Position numbers and translations under genes: made by a program
The notes under the pieces: generated by a model
What the model saw: the letters and a program-made list of their open reading frames with translations, nothing else
Told to the model about the DNA's origin: nothing
The model's database searches: none
Shown here: one piece after another, positions 33,001-41,029 of the stretch
How the letters are laid out: the number at the start of each line of letters is the position of its first letter
Position numbering within the stretch: the first letter of the stretch is position 1
From: Clostridia bacterium
GTDB lineage: Bacteria; Bacillota; Clostridia; Oscillospirales; Acutalibacteraceae
Assembly (NCBI GenBank): GCA_017435385.1
Contig: JAFSFB010000009.1
Span: forward strand, 62,001-126,000
DNA: 64,000 bases
Direction of reading: 5' to 3'

Positions 33001-34950
33001 TTATCTGATCGATATTCTGACCTCGCCGTTTGAAACAACGGTCAGCGTCAGAGTCTTTGTTTCTTCGTTCCATTCAGCCTTGCCCTTTGCTCCGTTTGAG
33101 CCCGTGCCGATGATCTCCGTCGGCTGTGCATCAAAGCCCGATATCTCAATAACGGAGGTCCTGAAATCTCTCGGATTATCCATTTTTCCGCCTGCGGCAT
33201 AAGCACGCATAAACTGGTCCTCGTTTTCAAGACCGTTGCAGACTGCATCGGTATCAAGGCGGAGATTGCAAAGGTCGATGTCTGTCTGCCCTTCGCTCTC
33301 TTTGATTATCGCATAGGTATGCGCAACGAAATCCGTTCTGATGTTTCTTCCGCTCTTCGGCAGAGTATAGCTGACGGTCTGATTGCTGTCAACCGTCTTG
33401 TTTTCGTTGCTGTTGAAGATATAAACATAATCGTTGATATCAAACAGCACTCCGTCGCCCTCATAGGTTTCTTTATAATATTTGTTGAAGAATTTCACCT
33501 TTATGGGATTGATGAAAAGGAGGTTAAAGAAATAGCTGAAATCGTTGAGGATCCTGCTTTCGGGCAGTATCTCTTCGGGATTTGAATAGATCGGCAGAAT
33601 CGGAATGATATAATATCTTCCCGTTGACGGCACCCATGTCTTTGTGCAGTCAAAATAAGGAGTGATATCAAGCTTCTCCTGAATGAAGCTGAAGGTATCG
33701 CAGTATAGCCCCTGAAGAAGATGGGCATCGTTGCCGCTGAGAGCGTAGGTACGGGGCATTTTCATTTTATATGCAACCCTGATATTCTCCTTGACCTCTT
33801 CCTGTGACGGTACAGCACCGTTGAGGATCATCTGATAAATCGGATAAAGAACATCGTAGAAGGTCGGTGTCAGAACAACCTCGCCGTCAACAAAATGATA
33901 AAGGCCTCCCCTGCTGAATGTTCCTTCGATCGCATAAACCGTTGCGCCGCCGACCATATCGGCTATCATATCGATGCCGTAAAGTGCAGGCGGATATTTT
34001 GCGGTCGTTATGGGATCGGGTTCATTGGGAGCAACGCCGATGCTGTCATATTCGATGAATCCCTCTTCATACCAGAGGAAGTTTTCAAGATTGACGCCCC
34101 AGTTGCCGCAAACATCATCAAGCCAGCAGCCGAGAATGTTCGACTGGGAAGCGAAATGTCTGCCGTGACCGTTGTGCTTATCCATTATGACAATGTTCTC
34201 GGTGTTTGCCTTGAGAAGATCGTAAAGCTCTCTGTCCTCGAGGATCTGATTAATGTAGTTTGCTTTTTTGAAATAAATATACTCCATGTCCTGCCAGATG
34301 AAAAGTCCGCCGTTTTCGGCGCAGGCTCTGATGCAGGATTTGAGTCTTGCAAGGATATTTTTATTGACGCCGTTATCCTCGGTCACTTCGTCATAAGCGA
34401 GCTTTTCGTTCGTAACGCCGTTTGTCGAAAGCTCAACCTGAACGAAGCCGATGAGAGAAGGATGCTCTTTGAAAACTGCGGAAAGCTCCTCCTGCGTGAA
34501 AGGATCACGGGTTTTGTTTGTGCAGAAGCATTCGGACTGACAAACGATCGGAACATCAGCCGCATCGGTTATCGTCAGCAGCTCGTCCCAGAATTCGAGC
34601 TGACGGGCAGGAGTCATGTCCGTTGTGCCCTCGTCAATGTAAATGACGGCAAAATTTCTGATATCCTCGGGCAAAGCGTTGTAGGTCTTGATCGCATATT
34701 CCGCAAAGGCTTCGCCCGTCTGCGGGCCGCCCCATATCGGGCAGTTTCTTATCATGAACAGCGGATTCTCTTCGTCAACATACATGCGCAGTCCGTCAAC
34801 CTTTTTGCGGGTGCGGATCTCGGTCGGTGCGTTCGATTTTTCGGGAAGAAGGATCAGATCCGTTTCTGCGGAATTGCCCTGCGCCGTAACCTCAGGCGGA
34901 ACAATGAATATCATTGAGATAATCAAAAGAAAGCATATAATTTTTTTCAT
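33001..34950 (-). CDS. Secreted GH98-like glycosidase
   Basis: 649 aa with a signal peptide (MKKIICFLLIISMIFIVPPEVTA). The order of motifs resembles the GH98 catalytic barrel: LRMYVDEENPLFMIRNCPIW, PEDIRNFAVIYIDEG, VPIVCQSECF, HPSLIGFVQVELS, NGGLFIWQDMEYIYF, NILGCWLDDVCGNWGVNLENF. GH98 enzymes are endo-beta-galactosidases that release blood-group A/B antigens from host glycans. The catalytic pair is not proven here, and some positions differ from family members I recall, so this is a family-like call. The C-terminal 140 aa are beta-rich (DFVAHTYAIIKESEGQ, WNEETKTLTLTVVSNGEV). RBS AAGGAG. First gene of a two-gene operon with the beta-helix protein. Confidence 0.6.
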   Translation of the reverse strand: MKKIICFLLIISMIFIVPPEVTAQGNSAETDLILLPEKSNAPTEIRTRKKVDGLRMYVDEENPLFMIRNCPIWGGPQTGEAFAEYAIKTYNALPEDIRNFAVIYIDEGTTDMTPARQLEFWDELLTITDAADVPIVCQSECFCTNKTRDPFTQEELSAVFKEHPSLIGFVQVELSTNGVTNEKLAYDEVTEDNGVNKNILARLKSCIRACAENGGLFIWQDMEYIYFKKANYINQILEDRELYDLLKANTENIVIMDKHNGHGRHFASQSNILGCWLDDVCGNWGVNLENFLWYEEGFIEYDSIGVAPNEPDPITTAKYPPALYGIDMIADMVGGATVYAIEGTFSRGGLYHFVDGEVVLTPTFYDVLYPIYQMILNGAVPSQEEVKENIRVAYKMKMPRTYALSGNDAHLLQGLYCDTFSFIQEKLDITPYFDCTKTWVPSTGRYYIIPILPIYSNPEEILPESRILNDFSYFFNLLFINPIKVKFFNKYYKETYEGDGVLFDINDYVYIFNSNENKTVDSNQTVSYTLPKSGRNIRTDFVAHTYAIIKESEGQTDIDLCNLRLDTDAVCNGLENEDQFMRAYAAGGKMDNPRDFRTSVIEISGFDAQPTEIIGTGSNGAKGKAEWNEETKTLTLTVVSNGEVRISIR

Positions 34951-35088
34951 TTTATCCGCTCCTTGCTTGTCAGCATTTCGTAGAGATTATAACACATGCA
35001 ATCCGATGTATCAAGAGCGGATTGCGTAACGGGCTTTGACTTTTCTTTTCCTCTCGAACCCCTTCGGATGCAATTGTACCAAAGAAAA

Positions 35089-35114
35089 AAGACGGCTTTT
35101 GCCGTCTTTTTTTT
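35089..35114 (+). terminator. Strong hairpin terminator in the intergenic region
   Basis: AAGACGGC / GCCGTCTT stem with a TTTT loop and eight T residues. No plus-strand gene ends here now, which suggests that a gene was lost or displaced when the island entered. Confidence 0.75.
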
Positions 35115-35365
35115 GGTATGAATGATGACAACGGATTTGTTGATGATTTGCTTCAAATGAAATAATCCTTACGGATTGTGAAATTTAATGCTGACGTATT
35201 AAGTGAAATTAAATCTACTCACCGCCGCAGCGATTTCACCCGAACAAAGCGAGAATTTCACATTGCGAAGCAATATTTCATCCAACCGATAGGGTGGATT
35301 TAGTTAAAAAAGCACTTGCTGTTGCAAGTGCTTTTTCTGGTATGAATATGGATAACGGATTCAAT
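35111..35365. repeat. Non-coding repeat unit with duplicated flanks
   Basis: A hairpin-rich AT-rich stretch with repeated GTGAAATTTA/AATTTCAC inverted motifs (35179-35275) and a terminator-like hairpin GCACTTGC-TGTT-GCAAGTGC with T5 (35311-35336). The sequence GGTATGAAT...GA(C/T)AACGGATT occurs after both hairpins (35115-35136 and 35339-35360), giving an imperfect direct duplication. It marks the boundary between the GC-richer glycan genes and the AT-rich island. It resembles a dispersed palindromic repeat; no protein is encoded. Confidence 0.55.
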
Positions 35366-35427
35366 ATAATAAGTGTTTATTGGCATAGACATACATATTC
35401 TATAATTTCAGTGAATTGCAAACAAAT

Positions 35428-36552
35428 TTAATTGCCTATATAGTCAAAATCATTTTTTCTATTCAAATATTTTTCACAACTTTCAACACAATCAAATTCA
35501 TGCATGTATTCAGGACTTGTTAATCGAAATGCTTTTGCAAGAACAGAACAGTATGGAAGGTTATTAGACTTCTGTTGTCCGCTTGTTGGAAAAACATAGT
35601 TGAATCCCATTTCAGAAGCTTTTATCGAAGCACACGAAAAATATCGTATGCCAATCAACTGATCATATTCTTCCCCTTTGTTTGCACCTATTTTAGAGCG
35701 AACCCATTGCATAAGTAATTGGGGAATTATGTATTCGGCAGCAAAAGGATCGCTTTTATTTGTTCTAATGTAAGAACATGATGCAATCAAAGGATACCAA
35801 AGCAAATATGCTGATTTAGTTTTATTCTTTTCTAATAAGTGGTGCGATATTCTTCTTTTGTTGTTTTCATCATTTTCATTTATTGCTATAAAATCTTGCG
35901 GTTTAACACCCAATTCGATAACCTGTATGTTTGTGTTAGTGTATTCAAGATTTCTTTCCAATTTAAACTTTGAAGCAAGTGCGAAGTTTTTGTGAGGGTT
36001 CATATGAATTTCTTCACAACACAAATTTAACGATGTGCCTAAATAAAGGCTTGGGTATCCTGCAATGCTATATCTGCTGGTTGAAACTTTAGATCTCAAG
36101 TTGTATGGTGTATGAAAAACACGAACTCTTTTGTATGGTTTGATGTCATCAACATTGACAACTCTGTAAAGTTTGAGTTTATCATCGTCAATATTGTTCA
36201 TCGAATTACCAAATTGCTCCATGACACTTTTTTGATATATTTCTAAAGGTGTTACCATTAAGATATCCATTACAGACTCGAATTTTTCATAGGCCATTGA
36301 AGGAAACCCGTTTAAATAATGGTTAACAACTTTAACTAGTAGGCCACATACGCGTTTTATGTCATCAAGATTTATACAAATGTTTTTAAAGTGATTATTT
36401 TCGTGTTCTGTTAACTCTATTTGCTTTATATAATCCATAAACAAATAGTCTAAAGTAGATGAAAAATCAGAACCGTCCCAACGGATAGGCAAAAAAAGAT
36501 TTTTGTTTTCTAAGATTCTTCTAAAAGATTCATTGGAAATATCTATTATCAT
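35428..36552 (-). CDS. RES-domain-like protein associated with a Thoeris cassette
   Basis: 374 aa. The C-terminal two thirds match the RES fold pattern seen in RES-Xre toxins and related defence proteins: LYRVVNVDDIKPYKRVRVFH near residue 145 (Arg, binding NAD), then STSRYSIAGYPSLYLGTSLN followed by LCCEEIHM (Tyr and Glu of the ADP-ribosyl/NADase-like site), and a later GIRYFSCASIKASEM segment. RES toxins degrade NAD+ or ADP-ribosylate targets. The N-terminal 140 aa are alpha-helical and unrecognised. RBS AGAGGA. It is the third gene of the minus-strand ThsA-ThsB operon, 18 bases after thsB. I infer an NAD-directed effector or modulator; activity is not proven by sequence. Confidence 0.7.
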   Translation of the reverse strand: MIIDISNESFRRILENKNLFLPIRWDGSDFSSTLDYLFMDYIKQIELTEHENNHFKNICINLDDIKRVCGLLVKVVNHYLNGFPSMAYEKFESVMDILMVTPLEIYQKSVMEQFGNSMNNIDDDKLKLYRVVNVDDIKPYKRVRVFHTPYNLRSKVSTSRYSIAGYPSLYLGTSLNLCCEEIHMNPHKNFALASKFKLERNLEYTNTNIQVIELGVKPQDFIAINENDENNKRRISHHLLEKNKTKSAYLLWYPLIASCSYIRTNKSDPFAAEYIIPQLLMQWVRSKIGANKGEEYDQLIGIRYFSCASIKASEMGFNYVFPTSGQQKSNNLPYCSVLAKAFRLTSPEYMHEFDCVESCEKYLNRKNDFDYIGN

Positions 36553-36570
36553 ATTATAATCCTCTTTAGT

Positions 36571-37182
36571 CTATCTTAAATTCTTGAGTTTGATGTTATC
36601 TGAAACATCAGCATTGCGTTTGTCAAATGCTTCATCAATATAAATACTCGGAGACTTTTTAAAATCATCCCATTTAACCAGAACGCAATAACGGTCTTCT
36701 TCTTTCCAAGCACAACCGCTATGCGGTTCACAATAGTAATTAACACTAAACTCTCTAATTACTGTGCCGTCATTAACAGCAACATGATTATGATTGCCAC
36801 CACATGTACTACATTTATATGTACCCTTATAGACGTAATCATACATTTCGGGTAACACAATTCCCAAAATACCATTACGGGTATTGCCTTTACCGTTAAA
36901 TAACGATGCTTGTAATTCGCGTTTTATAAAATAGTTCTTATCTCGACCATATATGTCTGTACCTTCGTTTTCAGAAGAATGTAAGCCGATAATAAAAATT
37001 GTTACTGTTGAGTCACAAAGATAGTCTTCTCGAATTACTTGCATAATGTAATCACCATTTTCACTATCTATTACTCTATCAAGTGATTTATCAATATAAT
37101 TTTCCTGACCAAGCAAATCAATAACGGCTTTACGGTATTCTTTATCCTCTTTTTTATAACTAATAAAGCATTTGTGTCCCAT
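36571..37182 (-). CDS. thsB: TIR-domain protein (ThsB-like, MTH538/DUF1863 type)
   Basis: 203 aa. TIR-like fold: KCFISYKKEDKEYRKAVIDLL (first strand and helix), SENGDYIMQVIREDYLCDSTVTIFIIG, then YFIKRELQASL, whose Glu is the expected NADase catalytic residue. The second half has a CSTCGG...CEPHSGC cysteine pattern that may bind zinc and a C-terminal WDDFKKSPSIYIDEAF. In Thoeris, ThsB senses phage and makes an ADP-ribose-derived signal. The start is ATG 37182: GGAGG is 6 bases upstream, and the GTG at 37194 overlaps it. It lies 23 bases after thsA. Confidence 0.85.
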   Translation of the reverse strand: MGHKCFISYKKEDKEYRKAVIDLLGQENYIDKSLDRVIDSENGDYIMQVIREDYLCDSTVTIFIIGLHSSENEGTDIYGRDKNYFIKRELQASLFNGKGNTRNGILGIVLPEMYDYVYKGTYKCSTCGGNHNHVAVNDGTVIREFSVNYYCEPHSGCAWKEEDRYCVLVKWDDFKKSPSIYIDEAFDKRNADVSDNIKLKNLR

Positions 37183-37205
37183 ATAATCCTCCACTTTTTC
37201 ATTTG

Positions 37206-38108
37206 TTATAGACCATATATAGATACTTCTGATTTTTGACCCGAATATACTACGATATGAATATCTGTATTTATAAGATGCTCATTAAAACGTAAACTGT
37301 TAACCATAAACTCCAACAACTCACGCTCACTTTTCTTATTATCAAGTCCGTGTGTACCTATAATTGGAATATAAATCGGTAGCTTTTGAGATCTTAAATG
37401 ACAATATTCTATTAAAGATTGTATAGTTATCATATATTCTTTATCGGTAGTTTCCGGGTGCAAATTACTATTAAATGCAGACATTCCAAGAAAGAAGTAT
37501 GTTGTTTTATCGTCAGGCTGTTTTTTAAATTCGGCTATACTTCCAACAGGATAACGTTTTAAGTTGCCTTTTCGTTTGTTCTTTTTCAACAGTATTTGTT
37601 GCGGTTTTATTTTTTTAATTTCACACAAATCATTCTGCAATGCTTCATTAAGCATTTCTGCACTATAAGAGTCAGAACATATTTTATTTACGATTTTACC
37701 GTGAATTGTTTCTCTTGAAATTAAATCATTATCTACAATTGTATCGAAACATCTGTTTACAGTAACAACCACATTTTTACTTTCATCGCTGTCTGCAAGT
37801 AAATCACCGTATTCAACAAAGACGTGATGACCGTTTTTAGCATCAATAACGGCAATACTTTCATTTCTCAAAACGATTATACAATATATAACACACACTA
37901 TTAACCAAATAACAGCGACAACGGCAGCACTTACAAGTAAACGCTTTATAAATATCCAATCTTCAGGGAAAATGTCATTGAAATCTGGTAAAAACCCGAT
38001 GGTTTGCGATATCGCAATAATTGAGCTTGTCCAAATAGTTGAACACTTTGCTATGTATTTTAAATTGATTTTTATCTGTTTCAAAACTGATAATATTTTC
38101 TTTATCAA
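37206..38108 (-). CDS. thsA: Type II Thoeris ThsA-like protein: two TM helices plus macro domain
   Basis: 300 aa. Two membrane helices (about 24-40 and 56-79) followed by a cytoplasmic macro-like domain (about 90-300) of the ThsA-macro/DUF6430 type: IAVIDAKNGHHVFVEYGDLL, NVVVTVNRCFDTIVDNDLIS, RYPVGSIAEF, TTYFFLGMSAFNSNLHPET and IYIPIIGTHGLDNKKS fit its ADP-ribose-binding loops. Type II Thoeris ThsA senses a TIR product (His-ADPR) through the macro domain and then acts on the membrane. Start TTG 38108 with AGGGATG upstream. First gene of the three-gene defence operon. Confidence 0.82.
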   Translation of the reverse strand: MIKKILSVLKQIKINLKYIAKCSTIWTSSIIAISQTIGFLPDFNDIFPEDWIFIKRLLVSAAVVAVIWLIVCVIYCIIVLRNESIAVIDAKNGHHVFVEYGDLLADSDESKNVVVTVNRCFDTIVDNDLISRETIHGKIVNKICSDSYSAEMLNEALQNDLCEIKKIKPQQILLKKNKRKGNLKRYPVGSIAEFKKQPDDKTTYFFLGMSAFNSNLHPETTDKEYMITIQSLIEYCHLRSQKLPIYIPIIGTHGLDNKKSERELLEFMVNSLRFNEHLINTDIHIVVYSGQKSEVSIYGL

Positions 38109-38202
38109 AATAACATCCCTACCTATAAATCCTTATTAATATCATAATATAATAATTCGAATTCGATATTTCAGCAACGGATTGTGCAAAAATGCAGCTT
38201 TT

Positions 38203-38209
38203 TTCGACA
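38203..38209 (-). promoter_or_regulatory. Spo0A-box-like site upstream of tnpV/thsA
   Basis: GTTTTTGTCGAAAAAA on the minus strand contains TGTCGAA, the core of the Spo0A binding box. It lies in the divergent gap between thsA and tnpV. Binding is inference. Confidence 0.35.
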
Positions 38210-38254
38210 AAAACGCTTATTTTTTGCATTGATTATAAAAATCAATTCACACAT

Positions 38255-38283
38255 TAGACATAAATAACGCCTTCTTGTAAAAT
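38255..38283 (+). promoter_or_regulatory. Promoter of tnpV
   Basis: TAGACA (38255-38260), 17-base spacer, TAAAAT (38278-38283), 32 bases before the ATG. Confidence 0.65.
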
Positions 38284-38314
38284 GGAATTACCAAATTACA
38301 AGGAGGCTAAATTT

Positions 38315-38692
38315 ATGCAGAAAACATCATTTGAACAGAACGGCGGCACATACAGAACAGTCGAAGATTACAGGATACCAAACATCACATTACCTGCCGA
38401 AGCAAAAAAAGCCATCGGCGTATGGGGACTAAAACGCAAAGATCATCTTATGAAACATAAACGAGTTCAGTTCAACATTATGCTTATGAACGGCACATTG
38501 TGGACTCATCTTGCAGAGGTTGATGACCAAGCATCAGATATGTTCTCTCGGCTGGTAGAACAGATGAAGGTCAATGAGAGCATCACCGAACATCTCAAAA
38601 CAGAGAATCAAATGGAGTGGGTTGCCCGTATGAATAACATTGAAGCACGGGCAAGAGAAATTGTTAATCATGAGCTGATTTTCACAGCATAA
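38315..38692 (+). CDS. tnpV: Transposon-encoded protein TnpV
   Basis: 125 aa. Very close to the TnpV family carried by Tn4451/Tn6218-like elements of Clostridia: FEQNGGTYRTVEDYRIPNIT at the N-terminus, LPAEAKKAIGVWGLKRKDHL, RLVEQMKVNESITEHLK and the conserved end WVARMNNIEARAREIVNHEL. Exact role in transposition is unknown in the family. ATG 38315 is chosen because AAGGAGG is 8 bases upstream; the open frame continues upstream to 38282 without a ribosome site. It marks this region as transposon-derived and is followed by a terminator. Confidence 0.92.
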   Translation: MQKTSFEQNGGTYRTVEDYRIPNITLPAEAKKAIGVWGLKRKDHLMKHKRVQFNIMLMNGTLWTHLAEVDDQASDMFSRLVEQMKVNESITEHLKTENQMEWVARMNNIEARAREIVNHELIFTA

Positions 38693-38710
38693 TCATTTCT
38701 AAAAAACATA

Positions 38711-38757
38711 ATCAGGTGCAACGGGGCATACTCCTGCTGCACCTGATTTTCTTTTTC
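38711..38757 (+). terminator. Terminator after tnpV
   Basis: 10-bp stem ATCAGGTGCA / TGCACCTGAT with a 17-base loop that itself contains small pairings, followed by TTTCTTTTT. Confidence 0.85.
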
Positions 38758-38806
38758 GTACTTTTATTTTTTCTTCGGGGTGTAAGGGGTGAAAATCCCT
38801 GAATTT

Positions 38807-38842
38807 CGGATTTGTACACACAAATCCATTGCTCGCTAAGAC
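38807..38842 (-). repeat. Inverted copy (L) of the 40-base repeat found near the parB-like gene
   Basis: The reverse complement starts GTCTTAGCGAGCAATGGATTTG and contains the hairpin GGATTTG-CAAATCC. It matches repeat R1 (57853-57892) at nearly every position and lies 19 kb away in opposite orientation. The homology continues beyond the core: both copies are followed by a TTCAGGGA / TCAGGGA sequence. Confidence 0.8.
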
Positions 38843-38899
38843 AAATGCCAAACAATTCTGAATTTAAAATCAACACTTTTGCATCGTAACTGAAAACGG

Positions 38900-38928
38900 T
38901 TGACAAATTATTCTTATATTGTTACAAT
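38900..38928 (+). promoter_or_regulatory. Promoter driving the leader peptide
   Basis: Perfect TTGACA (38900-38905), 17-base spacer, TACAAT (38923-38928). One of the strongest promoters in the window and the apparent start of the 39-50 kb operon. Confidence 0.85.
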
Positions 38929-38959
38929 GTAGAAAATTACTGAAAGGCAGGTGGACAAG

Positions 38960-39016
38960 ATGACAATGATGATTAAAACAACGAATAGGAGAGCCGTTTT
39001 GTCCGTTTGCAAATGA
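38960..39016 (+). CDS. 18-residue leader peptide (putative attenuator)
   Basis: Short reading frame MTMMIKTTNRRAVLSVCK, beginning about 25 bases after the expected transcription start and ending 26 bases before a terminator hairpin. A GGTGGACAAG ribosome-site-like sequence precedes the ATG. This promoter-leader-terminator order is that of translational or transcriptional attenuators of antibiotic-resistance genes (erm, cat, msr types). The peptide has an Arg-Arg pair, and basic residues are common in drug-stalling peptides. No mutually exclusive antiterminator was identified by eye, so the mechanism is inferred. Confidence 0.55.
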   Translation: MTMMIKTTNRRAVLSVCK

Positions 39017-39042
39017 TGTGATTTATTTTCTGTGAACTGCAA

Positions 39043-39078
39043 GGCATCTCCGTTTCGGAGGTGCCTTTAATTGTTTTT
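39043..39078 (+). terminator. Leader terminator (attenuator)
   Basis: 9-bp stem GGCATCTCC / GGAGGTGCC (one G-T pair) with a GTTTC loop, followed by TTTAATTGTTTTT. It stands between the leader peptide and the 39.2 kb operon. Confidence 0.75.
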
Positions 39079-39197
39079 GAAAAGATCTAATTGTTTAAAT
39101 TTATAAACACTTATACATCATTTAATTTTAATAGAATCTGATATTAAATCAATCTGCATTGCAAAAATGTATTGATTTTTTGCAAAAATGCATATTT

Positions 39198-39204
39198 TGT
39201 CGAA
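39198..39204 (+). promoter_or_regulatory. Spo0A-box-like site before the histidine phosphatase gene
   Basis: ATTTTGTCGAATA contains TGTCGAA 28 bases before the ATG. The preceding TGCAAAAATGCA also occurs next to the site at 38203. Confidence 0.3.
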
Positions 39205-39232
39205 TATTAGTTGCTATATTGGAGTTTTTACA

Positions 39233-39802
39233 ATGACAAAAGTTTATTTCGTCAGACACGCTGAACCGAATTATAATAACCGTGATGATATGTCAAGAGA
39301 ACTGTCTGCCAAAGGAATGGTTGACAGAGAACTTGTTACGCAGTTTTTGACGGATAAAAATATTGAGGTCGTTTTATCAAGTCCATTTAAAAGAGCATTT
39401 GATACTGTTGTACACTTTGCCGACAGTAAAGGTTTGAACATAGAAATAATTGATGATTTCAGAGAACGCAAGGTGGATAGCATCTGGATTGAGGATTTTG
39501 TATCTTTTAGTAAATCTCAATGGGCAGATTTTGACTATAAACTCTCTGACGGCGAAAGTTTGAATGAAGTTCAAAGCAGGAATATTTCCGCATTAAATAG
39601 TGTCCTTGAAAAACACAAAGGCAAAAACATTGCAATCGGCAGCCACGGCACAGCTTTGAGTACAATAATCAACTATTATGATAAATCATTCGGATATGAA
39701 GATTTTGAAAGAATACGCACTGTTATGCCGTGGATTGTTGAATTCACATTTCAAAACGACGAATGCATTTCAATAAAATATGTTGATTTGTTTTCACTTT
39801 AA
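39233..39802 (+). CDS. Histidine phosphatase family protein
   Basis: 189 aa. Phosphoglycerate mutase-like/branch 2-type phosphatase: KVYFVRHAEPNYN (catalytic RH), VVLSSPFKRAFDT, and the second His in NIAIGSHGTALS. Substrate unknown; related small enzymes act on phosphosugars or cofactors. ATG 39233 has TTGGAG 8-12 bases upstream. First protein-coding gene after the leader attenuator and head of a run of 17 plus-strand genes. Confidence 0.88.
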   Translation: MTKVYFVRHAEPNYNNRDDMSRELSAKGMVDRELVTQFLTDKNIEVVLSSPFKRAFDTVVHFADSKGLNIEIIDDFRERKVDSIWIEDFVSFSKSQWADFDYKLSDGESLNEVQSRNISALNSVLEKHKGKNIAIGSHGTALSTIINYYDKSFGYEDFERIRTVMPWIVEFTFQNDECISIKYVDLFSL

Positions 39803-39833
39803 TCAAAATCATTTCTGTTAAGGGGATGACCTT

Positions 39834-40199
39834 ATGTATAAATCCAAATTCTGTGAAGTGTATTACAAAGAAAACTACAATGTAGTATTTGTGAAATGGA
39901 AAAAGTTTTGTTCTCACGAAAACTACCGTGAGCCGCTTTTATACGCTCTTGAAATAATCAAAGAGCATAAGTGCGACTATGTTGCAGACACACGCTCAGG
40001 GTTTGAAAATCATCCCGACGATACAAAATGGGTTGCAGATGTTTTTATGCCGACAGCGGCAGAATACGGATGCAAAACAATATGGTTCATCATTGATAAA
40101 GAAAACTCTTTGAAAGAAGAACTTGAAGGTCAGGAAAGCGATTCTTCCGACAAAATTGCATTCAGATATATTTACGGCTTGGATGAGGTTGCAAAATGA
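39834..40199 (+). CDS. Small STAS/SpoIIAA-like protein, unknown function
   Basis: 121 aa. Pattern YNVVFVKWKKFCSHENYREPLLYALEIIKEHKCDYVADTRSGF and the later MPTAAEYGCKTIWFII fit the small alpha/beta SpoIIAA-like (STAS) fold found alone in many bacteria. No catalytic residue is evident. RBS AGGGGATG. It overlaps the next start by 4 bases (ATGA), so the two are coupled. Confidence 0.65.
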   Translation: MYKSKFCEVYYKENYNVVFVKWKKFCSHENYREPLLYALEIIKEHKCDYVADTRSGFENHPDDTKWVADVFMPTAAEYGCKTIWFIIDKENSLKEELEGQESDSSDKIAFRYIYGLDEVAK

Positions 40200-41026
40200 A
40201 AATCATCAACACTTGCGATAAAATAAAAACATTTTTCTCAGGCAGCTTTGATGTGACTGTATGGAGAAAATATGCAGGTGAAATATCAAAAGAGTTGCCG
40301 TCAAAATGCGAAAACGATGCAAAAGAATATGATTTCGATAAAGCTATTCTTCCTGTTCTTGAAGCTGCTTTAAATGAAGAAAAACTTGATTTTGTGAGCA
40401 GGAATTTTCAGACTGTAATTGATACGCTGAATAATAATTTGTCAATACTCTTTGATACTGAACCTGATATAAACATTATTCTTTATCTCGGACTTTGCAA
40501 CGGTGCAGGTTGGGCAACTACACTTGAAGGCAAGAACACCGTTCTTCTCGGAATTGAGAAAATAATCGAGCTGGATTGGGGCGACGAAACAAATATGCGC
40601 GCCTTGATTCTGCACGAAATCGGTCACTTGTGGCATAAAATGAATGGGCATTTGTATATCCCCGATTTCACAAAACGAAGAAAAGCCATACAGCAACTTT
40701 ATCAAGAAGGGGTCGCTATGGTTTGTGAGCATATTCTTTGCAGTGGTAATGACTTTTGGCATCAGGATAAAAACGGTTGGCTTGATTGGTGCCGTGAAAA
40801 TGAAGCTGAAATCAAAAAGGAATATCTCCGCCGTCTTGACGCCAAGGAAAGTGTTCAGGACTTTTTCGGTGATTGGTGTTCGTATAACGGATATTCCGAC
40901 GTCGGATATTATCTCGGTTGTCGGTTTATCGAGCATCTTATGAAATCATATTCATTAAAAGAAATCGCAAAATTTTCTTTCAGTAAGATAAACAAAGAAT
41001 TTAAAGATTACGCCCGACAGAGGTGA
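40196..41026 (+). CDS. Putative zinc metallopeptidase (HExxH)
   Basis: 276 aa, no signal peptide. RALILHEIGHLWHKMNG near residues 138-154 is a gluzincin-type HExxH helix, with a Glu in the later QEGVAMVCEHI helix as a plausible third zinc ligand. The C-terminal part (SDVGYYLGCRFIEHLMKSYSLKEIAKFS) is typical of DUF2268/DUF5700-like peptidases, where this helical segment closes the active site. Translationally coupled to the upstream gene. Substrate unknown. Confidence 0.72.
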   Translation: MKIINTCDKIKTFFSGSFDVTVWRKYAGEISKELPSKCENDAKEYDFDKAILPVLEAALNEEKLDFVSRNFQTVIDTLNNNLSILFDTEPDINIILYLGLCNGAGWATTLEGKNTVLLGIEKIIELDWGDETNMRALILHEIGHLWHKMNGHLYIPDFTKRRKAIQQLYQEGVAMVCEHILCSGNDFWHQDKNGWLDWCRENEAEIKKEYLRRLDAKESVQDFFGDWCSYNGYSDVGYYLGCRFIEHLMKSYSLKEIAKFSFSKINKEFKDYARQR

Positions 41027-41029
41027 ATT

